DNA from: Wolbachia endosymbiont (group A) of Anomoia purmunda
GTDB taxonomy: Bacteria > Pseudomonadota > Alphaproteobacteria > Rickettsiales > Anaplasmataceae
Direction of reading: 5' to 3'
DNA: 64,000 bases
Assembly (NCBI RefSeq): GCF_947251545.1
Contig: NZ_OX366362.1
Location: 434,001 to 498,000 of the forward strand
Position numbers and translations under genes: made by a program. Below the pieces are notes generated by a model. The model was given only the letters and a program-made list of their open reading frames with translations. It did no database searches and was not told the origin of the DNA. Below, in pieces: positions 20,059 through 30,956 of the stretch (positions within the stretch are counted from its first letter, which is position 1; each line of letters starts with the position of its first letter).

Positions 20059-20118
20059 TCTTTACAACCAGCGTCTCTATGTTGTCATTAAGTTTATAAT
20101 TTTAAAAGGAGCATTCCC

Positions 20119-21030
20119 TTGAGTTTATTTGGTAACCTTTATAAAGGCCTGTTAAAAACTTCTTCTCGCTTTAGCGACGGGGTGAAAAGTATTTTTTCTG
20201 GCAAAAAAAAATTAGATCAGTCGCTTTTAGATGAGCTAGAAGAATTGCTAATTAGCATGGATATTGGTCATAAGACTTCTAAGTTGATTATCGATAGGCT
20301 CACAAGCATCAAATTTGACAAGGAAGTTGAGTATAATATTATCACGCAGCAGTTAATGAACGAGATAGAAGCCATATTAAACCCTGTCGTGCAACCGTTA
20401 ATTTTGAACAAAAAACCACATATAATAATGGTATGCGGAGTAAACGGTAACGGTAAAACCACAACTATAGGTAAGCTCGCATATAAATATAAGGAAATGG
20501 GAAAATCCGTTATGCTTGTTGCATGCGACACATTTAGAGCTGCTGCTAGTGAACAATTAAACATTTGGGCAGAACGTTCTGATTGCTTGATTGTTACTGG
20601 AGAGTATGGTAGCGACTCTGCAAGTGTGGCATATAGAGCTGTAAGTCAAGCTATAAAAGATAACGTTGATGTTGTTCTAATTGACACAGCAGGAAGGCTG
20701 CAAAATAATGTGAACCTTATGGAGGAGTTATCAAAAATATATAGAACGATAAAGAAATTGGATGACACTGCCCCTCATGACGTTATTTTAGTTCTTGATG
20801 CAACTACCGGCCAAAATGCTTATAGCCAATTAGAGGCATTTAGTAAGATAGTTAATGTTACCGGGCTAATCGTAACAAAGCTAGATGGCACCGCTAAGGG
20901 AGGAGTGGTAATTGGACTTGCAGAAGCTTATAAGATAAAGTTACATGCTGTAGGAATTGGCGAAAATATAGAGGACTTGAGGGAGTTTACTAGTAAAGAA
21001 TTTGCTGAAGCATTATTTAATTGTAATTAA
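20119..21030 (+). CDS. ftsY: signal recognition particle receptor FtsY
   Basis: FtsY docks the SRP-ribosome complex at the membrane by GTP-dependent pairing with Ffh. 303 residues with the short N domain and full G domain: GVNGNGKTTTIGKLA, DTFRAAASEQL, DTAGRLQNN and TKLDGTAKGG. The long acidic A domain of E. coli is absent, as usual in alphaproteobacteria. Start is TTG at 20119 with AGGAG just upstream. The last 14 bases overlap the end of radA, which converges. Confidence 0.95.
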   Translation: MSLFGNLYKGLLKTSSRFSDGVKSIFSGKKKLDQSLLDELEELLISMDIGHKTSKLIIDRLTSIKFDKEVEYNIITQQLMNEIEAILNPVVQPLILNKKPHIIMVCGVNGNGKTTTIGKLAYKYKEMGKSVMLVACDTFRAAASEQLNIWAERSDCLIVTGEYGSDSASVAYRAVSQAIKDNVDVVLIDTAGRLQNNVNLMEELSKIYRTIKKLDDTAPHDVILVLDATTGQNAYSQLEAFSKIVNVTGLIVTKLDGTAKGGVVIGLAEAYKIKLHAVGIGENIEDLREFTSKEFAEALFNCN

Positions 21031-22360
21031 AGACTTCTCTTAATTCCCTTACGTGACCAAGCTTGATTATCTCAATATCGTGAGAAGAGTAATTACCATT
21101 TTTAGGCATAATTGCTTTTTTGAATCCTAACTTTTGTGCTTCTTTTAGTCTGAGATCAGCATGCGAGATGTTCCTAATTTCTCCTGAAAGTGCAACTTCA
21201 CCGCAGATTATTGAAGAAGTTGGCAGCGGTAAATTTACTACACTTGAAATAAGGGAAGCAGCAACAGCAAGATCAGCCGATGGTTCCTGTATTTTGAGTC
21301 CCCCTGCAATGTTTAGGTATACCTCTTTATCATGCAAAAACATTTTGCAACGAGCATTTAGCACCGCGATGATCATAGCCAATCTATTAATATCCCACCC
21401 AACTACTGCCCTTCTTGGGGTTGCCATATTAGTCCCTGCTATTAATGCTTGCACTTCCATTAAAATTGTTCTTGAACCTTCAATTCCTGCAAATACGGCG
21501 CTGCCAACTACTTCTCTGTCATGGGCCATCAGAAACAATGATGATGGGTTATCAACAGGTACAAGTCCTGCTTCAGACATCTCAAAAACACCAATTTCAT
21601 TTGCAGGGCCAAATCTATTTTTGATAGTACGTAAAATGCGGTATTGATTGCTATTTTCACCTTCAAAATATAATACCGTATCCACCATATGCTCCAAAGT
21701 TTTAGGTCCAGCTATTTGTCCATCCTTAGTTATATGACCAACTATTAAGAGAGAAATACCATATTGTTTCGCAAGAATGGTTAATTCATGAGCGCAAGTG
21801 CGGACCTGAGTTACAGTTCCTGGTGCTGATGTAATTCTGCTATCATAGATTGTTTGTATAGAGTCGATTACTAAGAATTTAATACTTTTATTTTCCTTTA
21901 TTGTTGCTACTACATCAGTTAAAGACACTGTAGATAAAAGCTTAATTTTAGGTTCATTTATCTTAAGACGCTTTGCTCTGAGACTCACTTGCTCTAAAGA
22001 TTCCTCGCCGGATACATAAAGACATTCAAAAGAGGAAAGTTGCACAACATTAGCTGCAATTCTAAGCAAAAGGGTGGATTTCCCAATTCCAGGTTCGCCT
22101 CCAATTAAAATGCTAGCACCTTGAACGATACCCCCACCAAAAACTCTATCTAATTCTTCTATGCCTGTTAAAAAACGATTTGGAATGATAATTTCGCTAC
22201 CCGATAACGTCTTTATTAAAATTGGTGCAGATATACTTCTTTTGCCCGTTTTTACTGCTATTTCTTCAACAACTGTATCCCAATTGTCACATGCGATGCA
22301 CTTCCCTACCCATCTACCAGTGCTATGACCACAGGATTGACATACATATACAGTTTTCAT
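21017..22360 (-). CDS. radA: DNA repair protein RadA
   Basis: RadA (Sms) is a RecA-like ATPase that promotes branch migration in recombination. 447 residues from ATG 22360 (three upstream codons begin with TTG). N-terminal zinc finger CQSCGHSTGRWVGKCIAC, Walker A GEPGIGKST, RadA-specific KNRFG in TIKNRFGPANEIG, then a Lon-protease-like C-terminal domain (GGLKIQEPSADLAVAASL). All parts intact. Confidence 0.95.
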   Translation of the reverse strand: MKTVYVCQSCGHSTGRWVGKCIACDNWDTVVEEIAVKTGKRSISAPILIKTLSGSEIIIPNRFLTGIEELDRVFGGGIVQGASILIGGEPGIGKSTLLLRIAANVVQLSSFECLYVSGEESLEQVSLRAKRLKINEPKIKLLSTVSLTDVVATIKENKSIKFLVIDSIQTIYDSRITSAPGTVTQVRTCAHELTILAKQYGISLLIVGHITKDGQIAGPKTLEHMVDTVLYFEGENSNQYRILRTIKNRFGPANEIGVFEMSEAGLVPVDNPSSLFLMAHDREVVGSAVFAGIEGSRTILMEVQALIAGTNMATPRRAVVGWDINRLAMIIAVLNARCKMFLHDKEVYLNIAGGLKIQEPSADLAVAASLISSVVNLPLPTSSIICGEVALSGEIRNISHADLRLKEAQKLGFKKAIMPKNGNYSSHDIEIIKLGHVRELREVFNYN

Positions 22361-22439
22361 CAAAGCCAAAATTATTTTGTTGTGATTGTAATAAAAATTA
22401 GCTGAATAGGCGAGGTGAATCTATAGCTAACCCAAGAAA

Positions 22440-22598
22440 GGTTTTCCTACGTCATACCGCGATTCATTCCACAACTGTATGAACATTCATTTTTGAAGGT
22501 AAATTGCACAGCAAATGGTGTCATTCCAGTGCTTGGCACTGGAATCCAGCCTTTATTATGCAGCCACTTGGTTGAAATTAAGTTTTCTGGATCCCAGT
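22440..22598. repeat. palindromic elements upstream of radA
   Basis: Half of the CGTCATACCGCGATTCATTC type, then TCATTCCAGTG...CACTGGAATCC and the GCAGCCACTTGGTTGAAATTAAG connector also seen at 5256 and 14893. The last palindrome is cut by the IS5 element that follows. Confidence 0.8.
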
Positions 22599-23648
22599 GG
22601 GCCTTGTTGCATCACACTTTATGAGATGGTGATTTATGGTAAATTCATGTAATTATCTCAAATTTAGCCATACCAATATCAGTGAATTTATTGAGCAAAT
22701 AGCATTTGATTAGCAGTTCTTTTTCTTGATTTATCTCAGATTTATTCCTAAAACTAAATCCAAATATTTGCTTTAATCTTGAGAAAAACCCTTCAACATA
22801 AGCCATAATTTACTTCTTTTTTCCATTCTTTCATGCCATCTTCACCGTATAATTTTATTAACCTAATGGCAGCATTCCTGTCAGACATATAATCTATTTC
22901 TGGATGTTCTGCCGCATTGTTTATTGGTGGAATTTTTGCCTTTATATCATATTCATTACACAACTTTGTGCCTATCATATGCCCTATCTGCATATAGTGC
23001 TTTTATGGCATGAACTTCTTTTAGCAAATCACAAGCTCCATAGTGATCAGACCGTTACTGTATTTTGCAGCTATGGCTTTTTTGCTGCTTATATTCAACA
23101 TTACGTGTAGTTTCTTTACTTGCTCATAGCCACGATATTTATCTGTCAGTGCTATTTTCCTTGCTGTGGCCAGGAGTGTTGTTATAAATGCTGATGCTTG
23201 TGCTATCTATAGCAATTTCGATATCTTCCATGTTATTTTTATCAACTCTGCAATCATTGATCTTAATATCAAGTTTCTTTTGATGCTTGTGAATAGCTGA
23301 TAACTGCCAAATCTCTTCCTATTTGTTGCAAATATCCTTTTATAAACCCCACCGTTTGTCTTAAGCCAATTCTAAAGAGACTGGTGATTATATGCACCAA
23401 AATCACAACTTTATCACTATAAATATAGTTGCCGCCTTGCATTTTTGGACTATTTTCATACCAATTTTCGATAGCTTCATCGATGTAACGAAAAATATTT
23501 CCCCTTTTTTCAAGGAATTTGTTATATTCGTTTTGGTTGCTGACTTTCATTTTGACTGACATATTTTTCCTTTGTCGGTTAAATGGCTATTTTATAATGA
23601 ATTTTGTCAGTAGCCACCAGATTTTTTCGGTTGCTATGCAACAAACCC
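22599..23648 (-). mobile_element. IS5-family relic (about 1,050 bp) inserted in a palindrome
   Basis: Imperfect terminal repeats GGGCCTTGTTGCAT (22599-22612) and ATGCAACAAACCC (23636-23648). Target bases ATCCCAGT occur on both sides, and the joined flanks rebuild a normal ATCCCAGTGTCAAGCACTGG palindrome. Confidence 0.82.
22664..23562 (-). pseudogene. IS5-family transposase, degraded
   Basis: The N-terminal part begins MSVKMKVSNQNEYNKFLEKR and keeps the family region YIYSDKVVILVHIITSLF and LRQTVGFIKG. A central piece (IAIDSTSISIY ... HYGACDLLKEV) and a later piece (MSDRNAAIRLIKLYGEDGM) lie in different frames. Several frame breaks and stops show the copy is dead. The end is approximate. Confidence 0.8.
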
Positions 23649-23790
23649 ATCCCAGTGTCAAGCACTGGGATGATAAGAAGAGGGTACTTGGATAAGAGGC
23701 ATTGCCCTCCTGGTAGGCCCAAATTGCAATGTCCGTACAGTTATGGATTCATTCGCGGTATAGATTCCGCTAACGAGTAGCGGAATGACG
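23649..23790. repeat. palindromic elements after the IS5 relic
   Basis: Continuation of the interrupted CCCAGTG...CACTGGG palindrome, then a TTCCGCTAACGAGTAGCGGAATGACG unit split by a GCGGTATA piece. Confidence 0.75.
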
Positions 23791-23960
23791 AATTTGTTGT
23801 TTTTCAAATTGTAGGTAAACCTAAGCCACTTTAGCTATATATAATAGAATTTCGCTTTCTACTATCTTTCCAGTTGTTTTATACATAATTCTCGAATTTT
23901 GAAAATTTGCTCCATATCTAATTTCTCACTTGTATAAAATTTGTTTTCTTACTTCGAGAC

Positions 23961-25211
23961 CTAATCTACCATAACTTTAATATGGCGTTTCTTTCCTGCA
24001 GATAATTTTATAAATGACCGACCTTTGAAGCTCTCGAAATTTATTACATGATCAATATTGTTTACAACATTATCATTAATCTTGCATCCGTTGCCCTGTA
24101 TTAAACGCTTTGCAGCGCCTTTTGAAGGTTCAAAACCGGTGTCATGTAGTAGGTCTACTAAGGATATGCCGCTTGCAACTTGTTCTTTTTTTATGATGTA
24201 ATCAGGAAGTAGTGAGCTATCTTCATTCTCAAAAGCAGAAATTGCAGCAAATTGTGCAAGTTCCGCTTCTTTGTCACCATGACATATTTTTGTCACTTCT
24301 GTTGCCAAGACCTTTTTTGCTTCATTTGTTTCCTGATCTTTTAAAGACTCTAATTTTCTAATCTCATCAATTGGCACATCAGTGAGTAATCTTAAAAAAC
24401 GTCCAACATCTTGATCATCAACGTTGCGAAAATATTGCCAGTAGTCGTAAGGCTTTAGCATATTATCATCAAGCCACACTGCTCCACTTTCAGTTTTGCC
24501 CATTTTTACCCCTTGAGCATTCAATAAAAGAGGGGCAGTAAGGCCAAACAGCTCAGGTAAATTCAACTTTTTTCCAAGTTCAATTCCGTTTACTATATTT
24601 CCCCACTGGTCTGAACCTCCAATCTGCAGACGACAATCATATTTTTTGTTTAATTCAGTAAAGTCGTAAGCTTGCAATAGCATGTAATTAAATTCCAAAA
24701 AGCTTAAGGTTTGCTCTCTATCTAGCCTGGTTTTCACACTATCAAAACTTAGCATACGATTTACAGAAAAATAAGCTCCTATATCACGCAAAAAATCTAT
24801 GTATTTTATGTTATCCAACCAATCTGCGTTATTTACTATCATTGCACCAGTCTTGCTGTCATTAAAAGACACCATTTTCTCTAATATTCTTCTTATACTG
24901 GATGTATTTTGATTGATGTTCTCTACGGGCAAGATGCTTCTTGTTTTATCTTTGAAGGATGGGTCACCAATTTTTGTTGTGCCACCTCCAAGTAGGACTA
25001 TCGGCTTATAACCAAATTTTTGCAGGTGAAGGAGCATCATAATCTGAATTAGGTGACCAGCATGAAGACTTGGTGCTGTGCAATCAAACCCAATGTATGC
25101 AACTATATAATTGCTCTGCAATAATAACTGATCTAGTCCTTCAATGTTTGTGCATTGGTATAGGTACCCTCTTTCTTGGATAAAATTTAAAAATTCAGAT
25201 TTGTGTTTCAT
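23961..25211 (-). CDS. tyrS: tyrosyl-tRNA synthetase
   Basis: Attaches tyrosine to tRNA-Tyr. 416 residues, class I: HIGH-type SLHAGHLIQ, substrate pocket with the QLGGSDQWGN-like block CRLQIGGSDQWGN, KMSKS-type VKMGKTESGAVWLD, and a C-terminal S4-like RNA-binding domain (LIQGNGCKINDNVV). Intact. Intergenic palindromes lie on both sides. Confidence 0.95.
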   Translation of the reverse strand: MKHKSEFLNFIQERGYLYQCTNIEGLDQLLLQSNYIVAYIGFDCTAPSLHAGHLIQIMMLLHLQKFGYKPIVLLGGGTTKIGDPSFKDKTRSILPVENINQNTSSIRRILEKMVSFNDSKTGAMIVNNADWLDNIKYIDFLRDIGAYFSVNRMLSFDSVKTRLDREQTLSFLEFNYMLLQAYDFTELNKKYDCRLQIGGSDQWGNIVNGIELGKKLNLPELFGLTAPLLLNAQGVKMGKTESGAVWLDDNMLKPYDYWQYFRNVDDQDVGRFLRLLTDVPIDEIRKLESLKDQETNEAKKVLATEVTKICHGDKEAELAQFAAISAFENEDSSLLPDYIIKKEQVASGISLVDLLHDTGFEPSKGAAKRLIQGNGCKINDNVVNNIDHVINFESFKGRSFIKLSAGKKRHIKVMVD

Positions 25212-25254
25212 TTTATAAACCCCAGCCTATCCTGTCATTAATGCCGAAGGTAAC

Positions 25255-25446
25255 CCTAATAGAGAAGGATGTCATCCCAGTGCCCAGACACTGGGATCCA
25301 GAAAACTTAATTATAAACAAGCACACTATACAACGTTTTCGATGAAATTGCATGAAAAACTGGATTCCAGTGTCAAGCACTGGAATGACACCACCTGTGC
25401 AGGAGTTGCCTTCAAAATTACAACGTTTGTGCAGTTGTGCACCAGC
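25255..25446. repeat. palindromic elements between tyrS and rsfS
   Basis: Two CCAGTG-type palindromes separated by about 80 bases. An 84-codon open frame over them is translated repeat and overlaps rsfS, so it is not called. Confidence 0.8.
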
Positions 25447-25457
25447 TATCCAGGCAA

Positions 25458-25775
25458 TCAGTTCCATAACTCTTCTATTTTATAATACTCCCTTACTTCT
25501 GGCCTGAATATGTGAACCATTATGCCTTGAAAATTTAAAACCACCCAATTGCCTTCATCCATACCTTCTACATCTATTTTATCATGTGGCTTGAGGCTTT
25601 TTATTACGTGCTCAGCTAAAGCTTTAACGTGACGGCTTGAATCACCAGATGCAATAATCATATATTTTGCAATAACGGTTTTATTCTGCACATCAAAAGT
25701 TACTATATCATAACCTTTATTTTGATCTATTATCTCTTCAATTGTACTTCTTATCGATTCCATATCGCTAAGCAT
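25458..25775 (-). CDS. rsfS: ribosomal silencing factor RsfS
   Basis: RsfS binds protein L14 of the large subunit and blocks subunit joining when nutrients are short. 105 residues of the family's usual size, with conserved SGDSSRHVKALAEHV, VEGMDEGNWVVLNF and VHIFRPEVREYY. The C-terminal stop sits next to palindromes. No nadD is adjacent, unlike many bacteria. Confidence 0.92.
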   Translation of the reverse strand: MLSDMESIRSTIEEIIDQNKGYDIVTFDVQNKTVIAKYMIIASGDSSRHVKALAEHVIKSLKPHDKIDVEGMDEGNWVVLNFQGIMVHIFRPEVREYYKIEELWN

Positions 25776-25886
25776 TGTTTACAGGTTATATGACTCATTT
25801 ATAATTATATACTCAAAATTTCTAAATATGAACTATTTTCAACGCAACTGCTTGTTAAAGGTATTACCTGCATCTATTTTATCATC

Positions 25887-26573
25887 ATGTTTTTAGCATG
25901 TACAATGTATATACTTTTATATATAATTGAAAATAGCTTTTTACTAGTATTCATTACGGGCAAGACTCTCATCTACTTAATCGGCTTTCCAGGTAGTGGT
26001 AAGTTTACTACTGCAAAGGAACTGTGTAAAATCATTGGTGCAGTAATAGTAAGCAATAATCTATTCAATAATATTATATTTGATATTGTTAAATTACAGA
26101 ATACTGAAGTTCCAGATGATCTGTGGGAAAAAATTTTTGCAGTTAGGGAAAATGTATTAGCAATACTGGAAAAACACTACGTAAAATCAAAACATTATAT
26201 ATTTACAAATGAATTGATAGAGGGTGATCCCTATGACCAAAGATTATATAACTCAGTGGTAAATTTAAGTAAAAAAATGGGCATGGAAGTTTTTTCTGTA
26301 GTATTACATTGTAATAATGAAAAACTAGTGAGACGTGTCCAATCAGAAGAGAGATATCAGGAAAATAAAATTACTGATCCGGATTTTGCTATAAAGAAAA
26401 TTGAAGGGAAAAGGCTATTTATACCTGAGGGTTCGCTTGAAATTGACAACTCAAACTTAAGTGCAAAGGAAGTTGCAAAGAAAATTGTTGAAGAGATGAA
26501 GAAAGAAAAAAATGGAAAATTAATTAAAACTTCTGTAACAAATCATTTAAAAACAGAGCGTACTCGTGGTTGA
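25887..26573 (+). CDS. P-loop kinase-like protein of unknown function
   Basis: 228 residues. Walker A is GFPGSGKFTTAK, the GKxT variant seen in some zeta-toxin-like and nucleoside-kinase-like ATPases. A polar segment around EERYQENKITDPDFA and the helical C terminus resemble AAA_33-type kinases. The first 25 residues are hydrophobic (MYILLYIIENSFLLVFI); they may be a membrane anchor or an artefact of an upstream start. Substrate unknown. Its end overlaps the rppH start by eight bases, so it likely belongs to an operon with rppH and tatD. Confidence 0.65.
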   Translation: MFLACTMYILLYIIENSFLLVFITGKTLIYLIGFPGSGKFTTAKELCKIIGAVIVSNNLFNNIIFDIVKLQNTEVPDDLWEKIFAVRENVLAILEKHYVKSKHYIFTNELIEGDPYDQRLYNSVVNLSKKMGMEVFSVVLHCNNEKLVRRVQSEERYQENKITDPDFAIKKIEGKRLFIPEGSLEIDNSNLSAKEVAKKIVEEMKKEKNGKLIKTSVTNHLKTERTRG

Positions 26574-27054
26574 GCAGAAAGATAAGTATCGTTCCTGTGT
26601 TGGCATAATGCTATTTAACGAACAAGGACATGTCTTCATTGGAAAACGCTTTGATAGCGACTCTTACTGGCAGATGCCACAAGGAGGTGTTGATGATGGT
26701 GAGGAACTGGAACAAGCAGCGTTACGTGAGTTGCTAGAGGAAGTTGGCACTAATAAAGTAAAGGTTATAACTAAAAGCAAGGATTGGATATACTACAACT
26801 TGCCTGAAGAAGTTATACCAATATGCTGGAATGGAAAATATTCTGGTCAAAAGCAAAGGTGGTTCTTAATGAAGTTTTGCGGAGAGGATGAGGATATTGA
26901 TATTAATTATACTGATCATCCAGAGTTCAAAGAGTGGCGTTGGCAAGGTATAGATAGTTTAGTAGCCAGTGCTATATCATTTAAAAAAGAAGTTTATAAA
27001 ACAGTGATAGAAGAGTTTTCTTCTATAATAAAAGCCTCAACAATAAGCTCATGA
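26566..27054 (+). CDS. rppH: RNA pyrophosphohydrolase RppH
   Basis: RppH removes pyrophosphate from the 5' end of mRNA, opening it to RNase E decay. 162 residues, with a full Nudix box GGVDDGEELEQAALRELLEE and the RppH-type QKQRWFLMKF and HPEFKEWRW motifs. Start GTG at 26566. Its stop overlaps the tatD start (ATGA). Confidence 0.94.
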   Translation: MVEQKDKYRSCVGIMLFNEQGHVFIGKRFDSDSYWQMPQGGVDDGEELEQAALRELLEEVGTNKVKVITKSKDWIYYNLPEEVIPICWNGKYSGQKQRWFLMKFCGEDEDIDINYTDHPEFKEWRWQGIDSLVASAISFKKEVYKTVIEEFSSIIKASTISS

Positions 27055-27839
27055 TAATAGATTCTCATTGCCACTTGATTTATTTTTTCGATGATGAAAT
27101 ACCAAAAGTAATTTCAAGGGCAGAGAAAAATGGTGTAAAGGTTTTGCATAACATATGCGTAAGCATTGACGATGTTCCTAAGTTATTAAAAATTTCTTCA
27201 TCCTATGATCAAGTCTACTCCTCTGTTGGTATACATCCGCTTGATGCTGCTATAGAAAACGGTGAGTGTATACATGTTGATGAATTAGTTGAATTGACCA
27301 AGAACCAAAAGGTAATTAGTATCGGTGAAACCGGGTTAGATTTTTATAAATCTGACAACAAAGACAATCAGAAAAAAAGTTTTGCATCACACATAGAAGC
27401 AGCAAGAATAACAGGGTTACCTTTAGTTATTCACACAAGAAGCGCTGATAATGAGATGATCGATATGTTAAGGTCAGAAATGAAAGCCGGTGGTTTTAGT
27501 GGAGTAATGCACTGCTTTGCTTCCTCTAAAGAACTTGCTTATCAATCTATAGATTTGGGGTTATATATTTCATTTTCTGGAATTATTACTTTTAAAAATG
27601 CGAACTTACTCAGAGAAATTGCACAAAATGTACCACGCGGGCGTGTTTTAGTCGAAACTGATGCACCATATCTATCACCTGAGCCTTATAGGGAAAAAAA
27701 GAATGAACCAGCAATGGTGAAATACGTTGTTGATTGTTTGGCAGAGTTGTGGAATGAGTCACCTGATAAAGTGGCAGAGATAACTACAAACAACTTTTTT
27801 AGGCTGTTTACGAAACTTAAGCTCAAAGAAACTCTATAG
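27051..27839 (+). CDS. tatD: TatD-family metal-dependent DNase
   Basis: TatD is a Mg-dependent exonuclease of the amidohydrolase fold. 262 residues with metal ligands in DSHCHLIYF, GETGLDFY, VIHTRSAD, MHCFASS and VETDAPYLSPEPYR. Intact and of family length. Translationally coupled to rppH. Confidence 0.93.
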   Translation: MIIDSHCHLIYFFDDEIPKVISRAEKNGVKVLHNICVSIDDVPKLLKISSSYDQVYSSVGIHPLDAAIENGECIHVDELVELTKNQKVISIGETGLDFYKSDNKDNQKKSFASHIEAARITGLPLVIHTRSADNEMIDMLRSEMKAGGFSGVMHCFASSKELAYQSIDLGLYISFSGIITFKNANLLREIAQNVPRGRVLVETDAPYLSPEPYREKKNEPAMVKYVVDCLAELWNESPDKVAEITTNNFFRLFTKLKLKETL

Positions 27840-27896
27840 AGCAATTAATTTAGTATCTGTTCAAGGGCGTGGCTAATATGCAAATATTGAAGCAAA

Positions 27897-28100
27897 AGTG
27901 GTGTCATGCAAGTAGCTGACACTGGAATCTAGTTTCACTTTATGGTGGTGTCATTCCAGTGCTTGACACTGGAATCCAGCTTTTAATGCAACCCCTCACC
28001 AAAAATATTGTGTTTTAACATAAGGTTAGCTACTTTTATACTCAGTATCCAATCAAAATCCCTGGATCCCAGTGTCAAGCACTGGGATGACATCATTTGT
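27897..28100. repeat. palindromic elements between tatD and mdh
   Basis: Three CCAGTG-type palindromes in a 338-base gap, at about 27900-27935, 27945-27978 and 28063-28093. CGCTGAACGGATAC at 28157-28170 is shared with the outer ends of the IS4 remnant near 7060 and 8600. No gene seen. Confidence 0.8.
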
Positions 28101-28177
28101 TGTAAACTCACTTTTTCTTGATTTTTTGATTTATCTTGTCTACCTTATTTTGCCACTCCGCTGAACGGATACTTAAT

Positions 28178-29128
<951 letters not shown>

Positions 29129-29701
29129 TTACTCCTTTGTATTTACTTTTATGGTTTTACCTTCCCAAGGCGATAAGCTATCAAACATACGAAAATCTTG
29201 CGGTAAATCTATAGGATTATACACAACCTTTTTTGTCTCTATATCATATCTTACTTCCTCATAACCAGTGAGAGGGAAATCTTTTAACATTGGATGACCT
29301 TTGAATCCATAGTCTGTTAGAATCCTACGCAAATCAGGGTGATCAGAAAACTCTATTCCATACATATCAAACACTTCACGCTCAAACCACAAAGCCGTAC
29401 TAAATATCTTCGCTACACTTGGAGGCATATCGCCCTCACATAATTGAAGTTTTATGTGTACTCTAATATTATGCACAATGCTGAGCAGATTGTATATTAG
29501 CTCGAAACGCTTCTCTCTATTTGGATAGTCAACCCCAAAAATATCAACTAATAGTTCAAACCTACACTTTTCATCATCACGTAGAAAGAATAGGTGCTTT
29601 TCAATTTCATCTAAAGTTGAATATATTACAATAATGCCATCATCTTTTTGAATGCACTCGCATTTGGTCTTTTTTTGTATATACTTTGCAGTTTTATCCA
29701 T
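29129..29701 (-). CDS. nuoC: NADH dehydrogenase subunit C
   Basis: Peripheral subunit of complex I. 190 residues with the 30-kDa subunit signature [21 protein letters not shown]. It overlaps the end of nuoB by eight bases. Not fused to nuoD, which is not in this cluster. Confidence 0.96.
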   Translation of the reverse strand: MDKTAKYIQKKTKCECIQKDDGIIVIYSTLDEIEKHLFFLRDDEKCRFELLVDIFGVDYPNREKRFELIYNLLSIVHNIRVHIKLQLCEGDMPPSVAKIFSTALWFEREVFDMYGIEFSDHPDLRRILTDYGFKGHPMLKDFPLTGYEEVRYDIETKKVVYNPIDLPQDFRMFDSLSPWEGKTIKVNTKE

Positions 29702-30209
29702 GCTTTATATTCTGAGTTCGTTTTATTTTGTTTTGTAGGCATAGCATTCCATATAGCAACGCCTCAGCGGTTGGTGGGCATCCAGGGACATACACGTCAA
29801 CTGGTACAATTCTATCACAGCCTCGGACTACTGAATAAGAGTAATGGTAATAACCACCACCATTTGCACAACTTCCCATGGAAATAACATACTTCGGGTC
29901 TGCCATTTGATCATAAACCTTGCGCAATGCTGCTGCCATTTTATTAGTTAGTGTGCCAGCAACAATCATCACATCTGATTGACGTGGGCTTGCACGAAAC
30001 ATTATGCCATATCTATCAAGATCATAACGGCTGGATGCAGTATGCATCATCTCAACTGCGCAACATGCAAGACCAAATGTCATTGGCCACAATGAACCAG
30101 ACCTTGCCCAATTCATTACATAATCTGTTAAATCACCAAATTTAGTGACAAGAAACCCTTCTTTTTTATAACGACCCCAGTCATCATTAGATAGAATTTG
30201 ATTTGTCAT
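29694..30209 (-). CDS. nuoB: NADH dehydrogenase subunit B
   Basis: Carries cluster N2, the last Fe-S centre before quinone. 171 residues; ligand cysteines in [18 protein letters not shown] and VPGCPPTAE. Lies three bases after nuoA. Confidence 0.97.
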   Translation of the reverse strand: MTNQILSNDDWGRYKKEGFLVTKFGDLTDYVMNWARSGSLWPMTFGLACCAVEMMHTASSRYDLDRYGIMFRASPRQSDVMIVAGTLTNKMAAALRKVYDQMADPKYVISMGSCANGGGYYHYSYSVVRGCDRIVPVDVYVPGCPPTAEALLYGMLCLQNKIKRTQNIKHG

Positions 30210-30212
30210 AAA

Positions 30213-30566
30213 CTACTCCCACTCTAATGCACCTTTACACCATTCATAGATAAAACCTATAGTGAGTATTGCAAGAAATACCATCATAGACCAAAATCCA
30301 CCATAGCTTATCTTAGATAAAGAAACAGCCCAAGGAAAAAGAAAAGCAGTTTCTAAGTCAAATATTATAAATAATATTGAAACTAGATAAAATTTAATGT
30401 CAAAATTTTTCCTTGCACTGGATAGTGGATTGAAGCCACACTCATATGTGGAAAGCTTTTCACCATCTGGCTTACTCACTGCAAGAAACATAGGCAATAT
30501 ACCTAAAGCAAAAGATACTACAATTGATACGCAGATAAAGATTACTATGGTTAAATATTCGCTCAT
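30213..30566 (-). CDS. nuoA: NADH dehydrogenase subunit A
   Basis: Small membrane subunit of complex I. 117 residues with three membrane helices and the loop [20 protein letters not shown]. First of nuoA-nuoB-nuoC-mdh on the minus strand. Nuo genes D to N are absent from this window, consistent with scattered nuo clusters in Rickettsiales. Confidence 0.96.
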   Translation of the reverse strand: MSEYLTIVIFICVSIVVSFALGILPMFLAVSKPDGEKLSTYECGFNPLSSARKNFDIKFYLVSILFIIFDLETAFLFPWAVSLSKISYGGFWSMMVFLAILTIGFIYEWCKGALEWE

Positions 30567-30584
30567 TTAACAAAACATATAACA

Positions 30585-30953
30585 CTATGAGTTTACATGC
30601 TTTCCTAACTTTTTACCACCTAAAATATGCACGTGAAAGTGTGGTACAACCTGCTCTCCATTTTCACCGTAGTTAGTGACTAATCTATATCCTGTTTTTT
30701 CTAGATTATATTTGTGTGCTATTTCTCTAACAGTTTTGAAAAAACTTATTATCTCCTCTTCAGGAGCTTTTAGAATGAAGTCATCATATGAAACATATTG
30801 ATTTTTTGGTATAACTAAAATATGAACTGGCGCATCAGGGTACTTATCACAAAAAGCTAGTACATTTTCATTTTCATGTACCTTCTCACAAGGTAACTCA
30901 CCTCTTAATATTTGAGCAAAGATGTTATCGCTATCATAAACTTCATTGCTCAT
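30585..30953 (-). CDS. histidine triad (HIT) nucleotide-binding protein
   Basis: 122 residues, Hint-like purine nucleoside phosphoramidase fold. The triad is HFHVHILGG; the N-terminal half has the family's ARILRGELPCEKVHE-like start FAQILRGELPCEKV. Start ATG at 30953 with the upstream 85-residue gene three bases away. Cellular substrate unknown. Confidence 0.92.
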   Translation of the reverse strand: MSNEVYDSDNIFAQILRGELPCEKVHENENVLAFCDKYPDAPVHILVIPKNQYVSYDDFILKAPEEEIISFFKTVREIAHKYNLEKTGYRLVTNYGENGEQVVPHFHVHILGGKKLGKHVNS

Positions 30954-30956
30954 ATT

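Noticed and set aside
25213..25467. 84-codon minus-strand open frame between tyrS and rsfS
   Set aside because: It is a translation of palindromic elements and overlaps rsfS; no conserved protein pattern.
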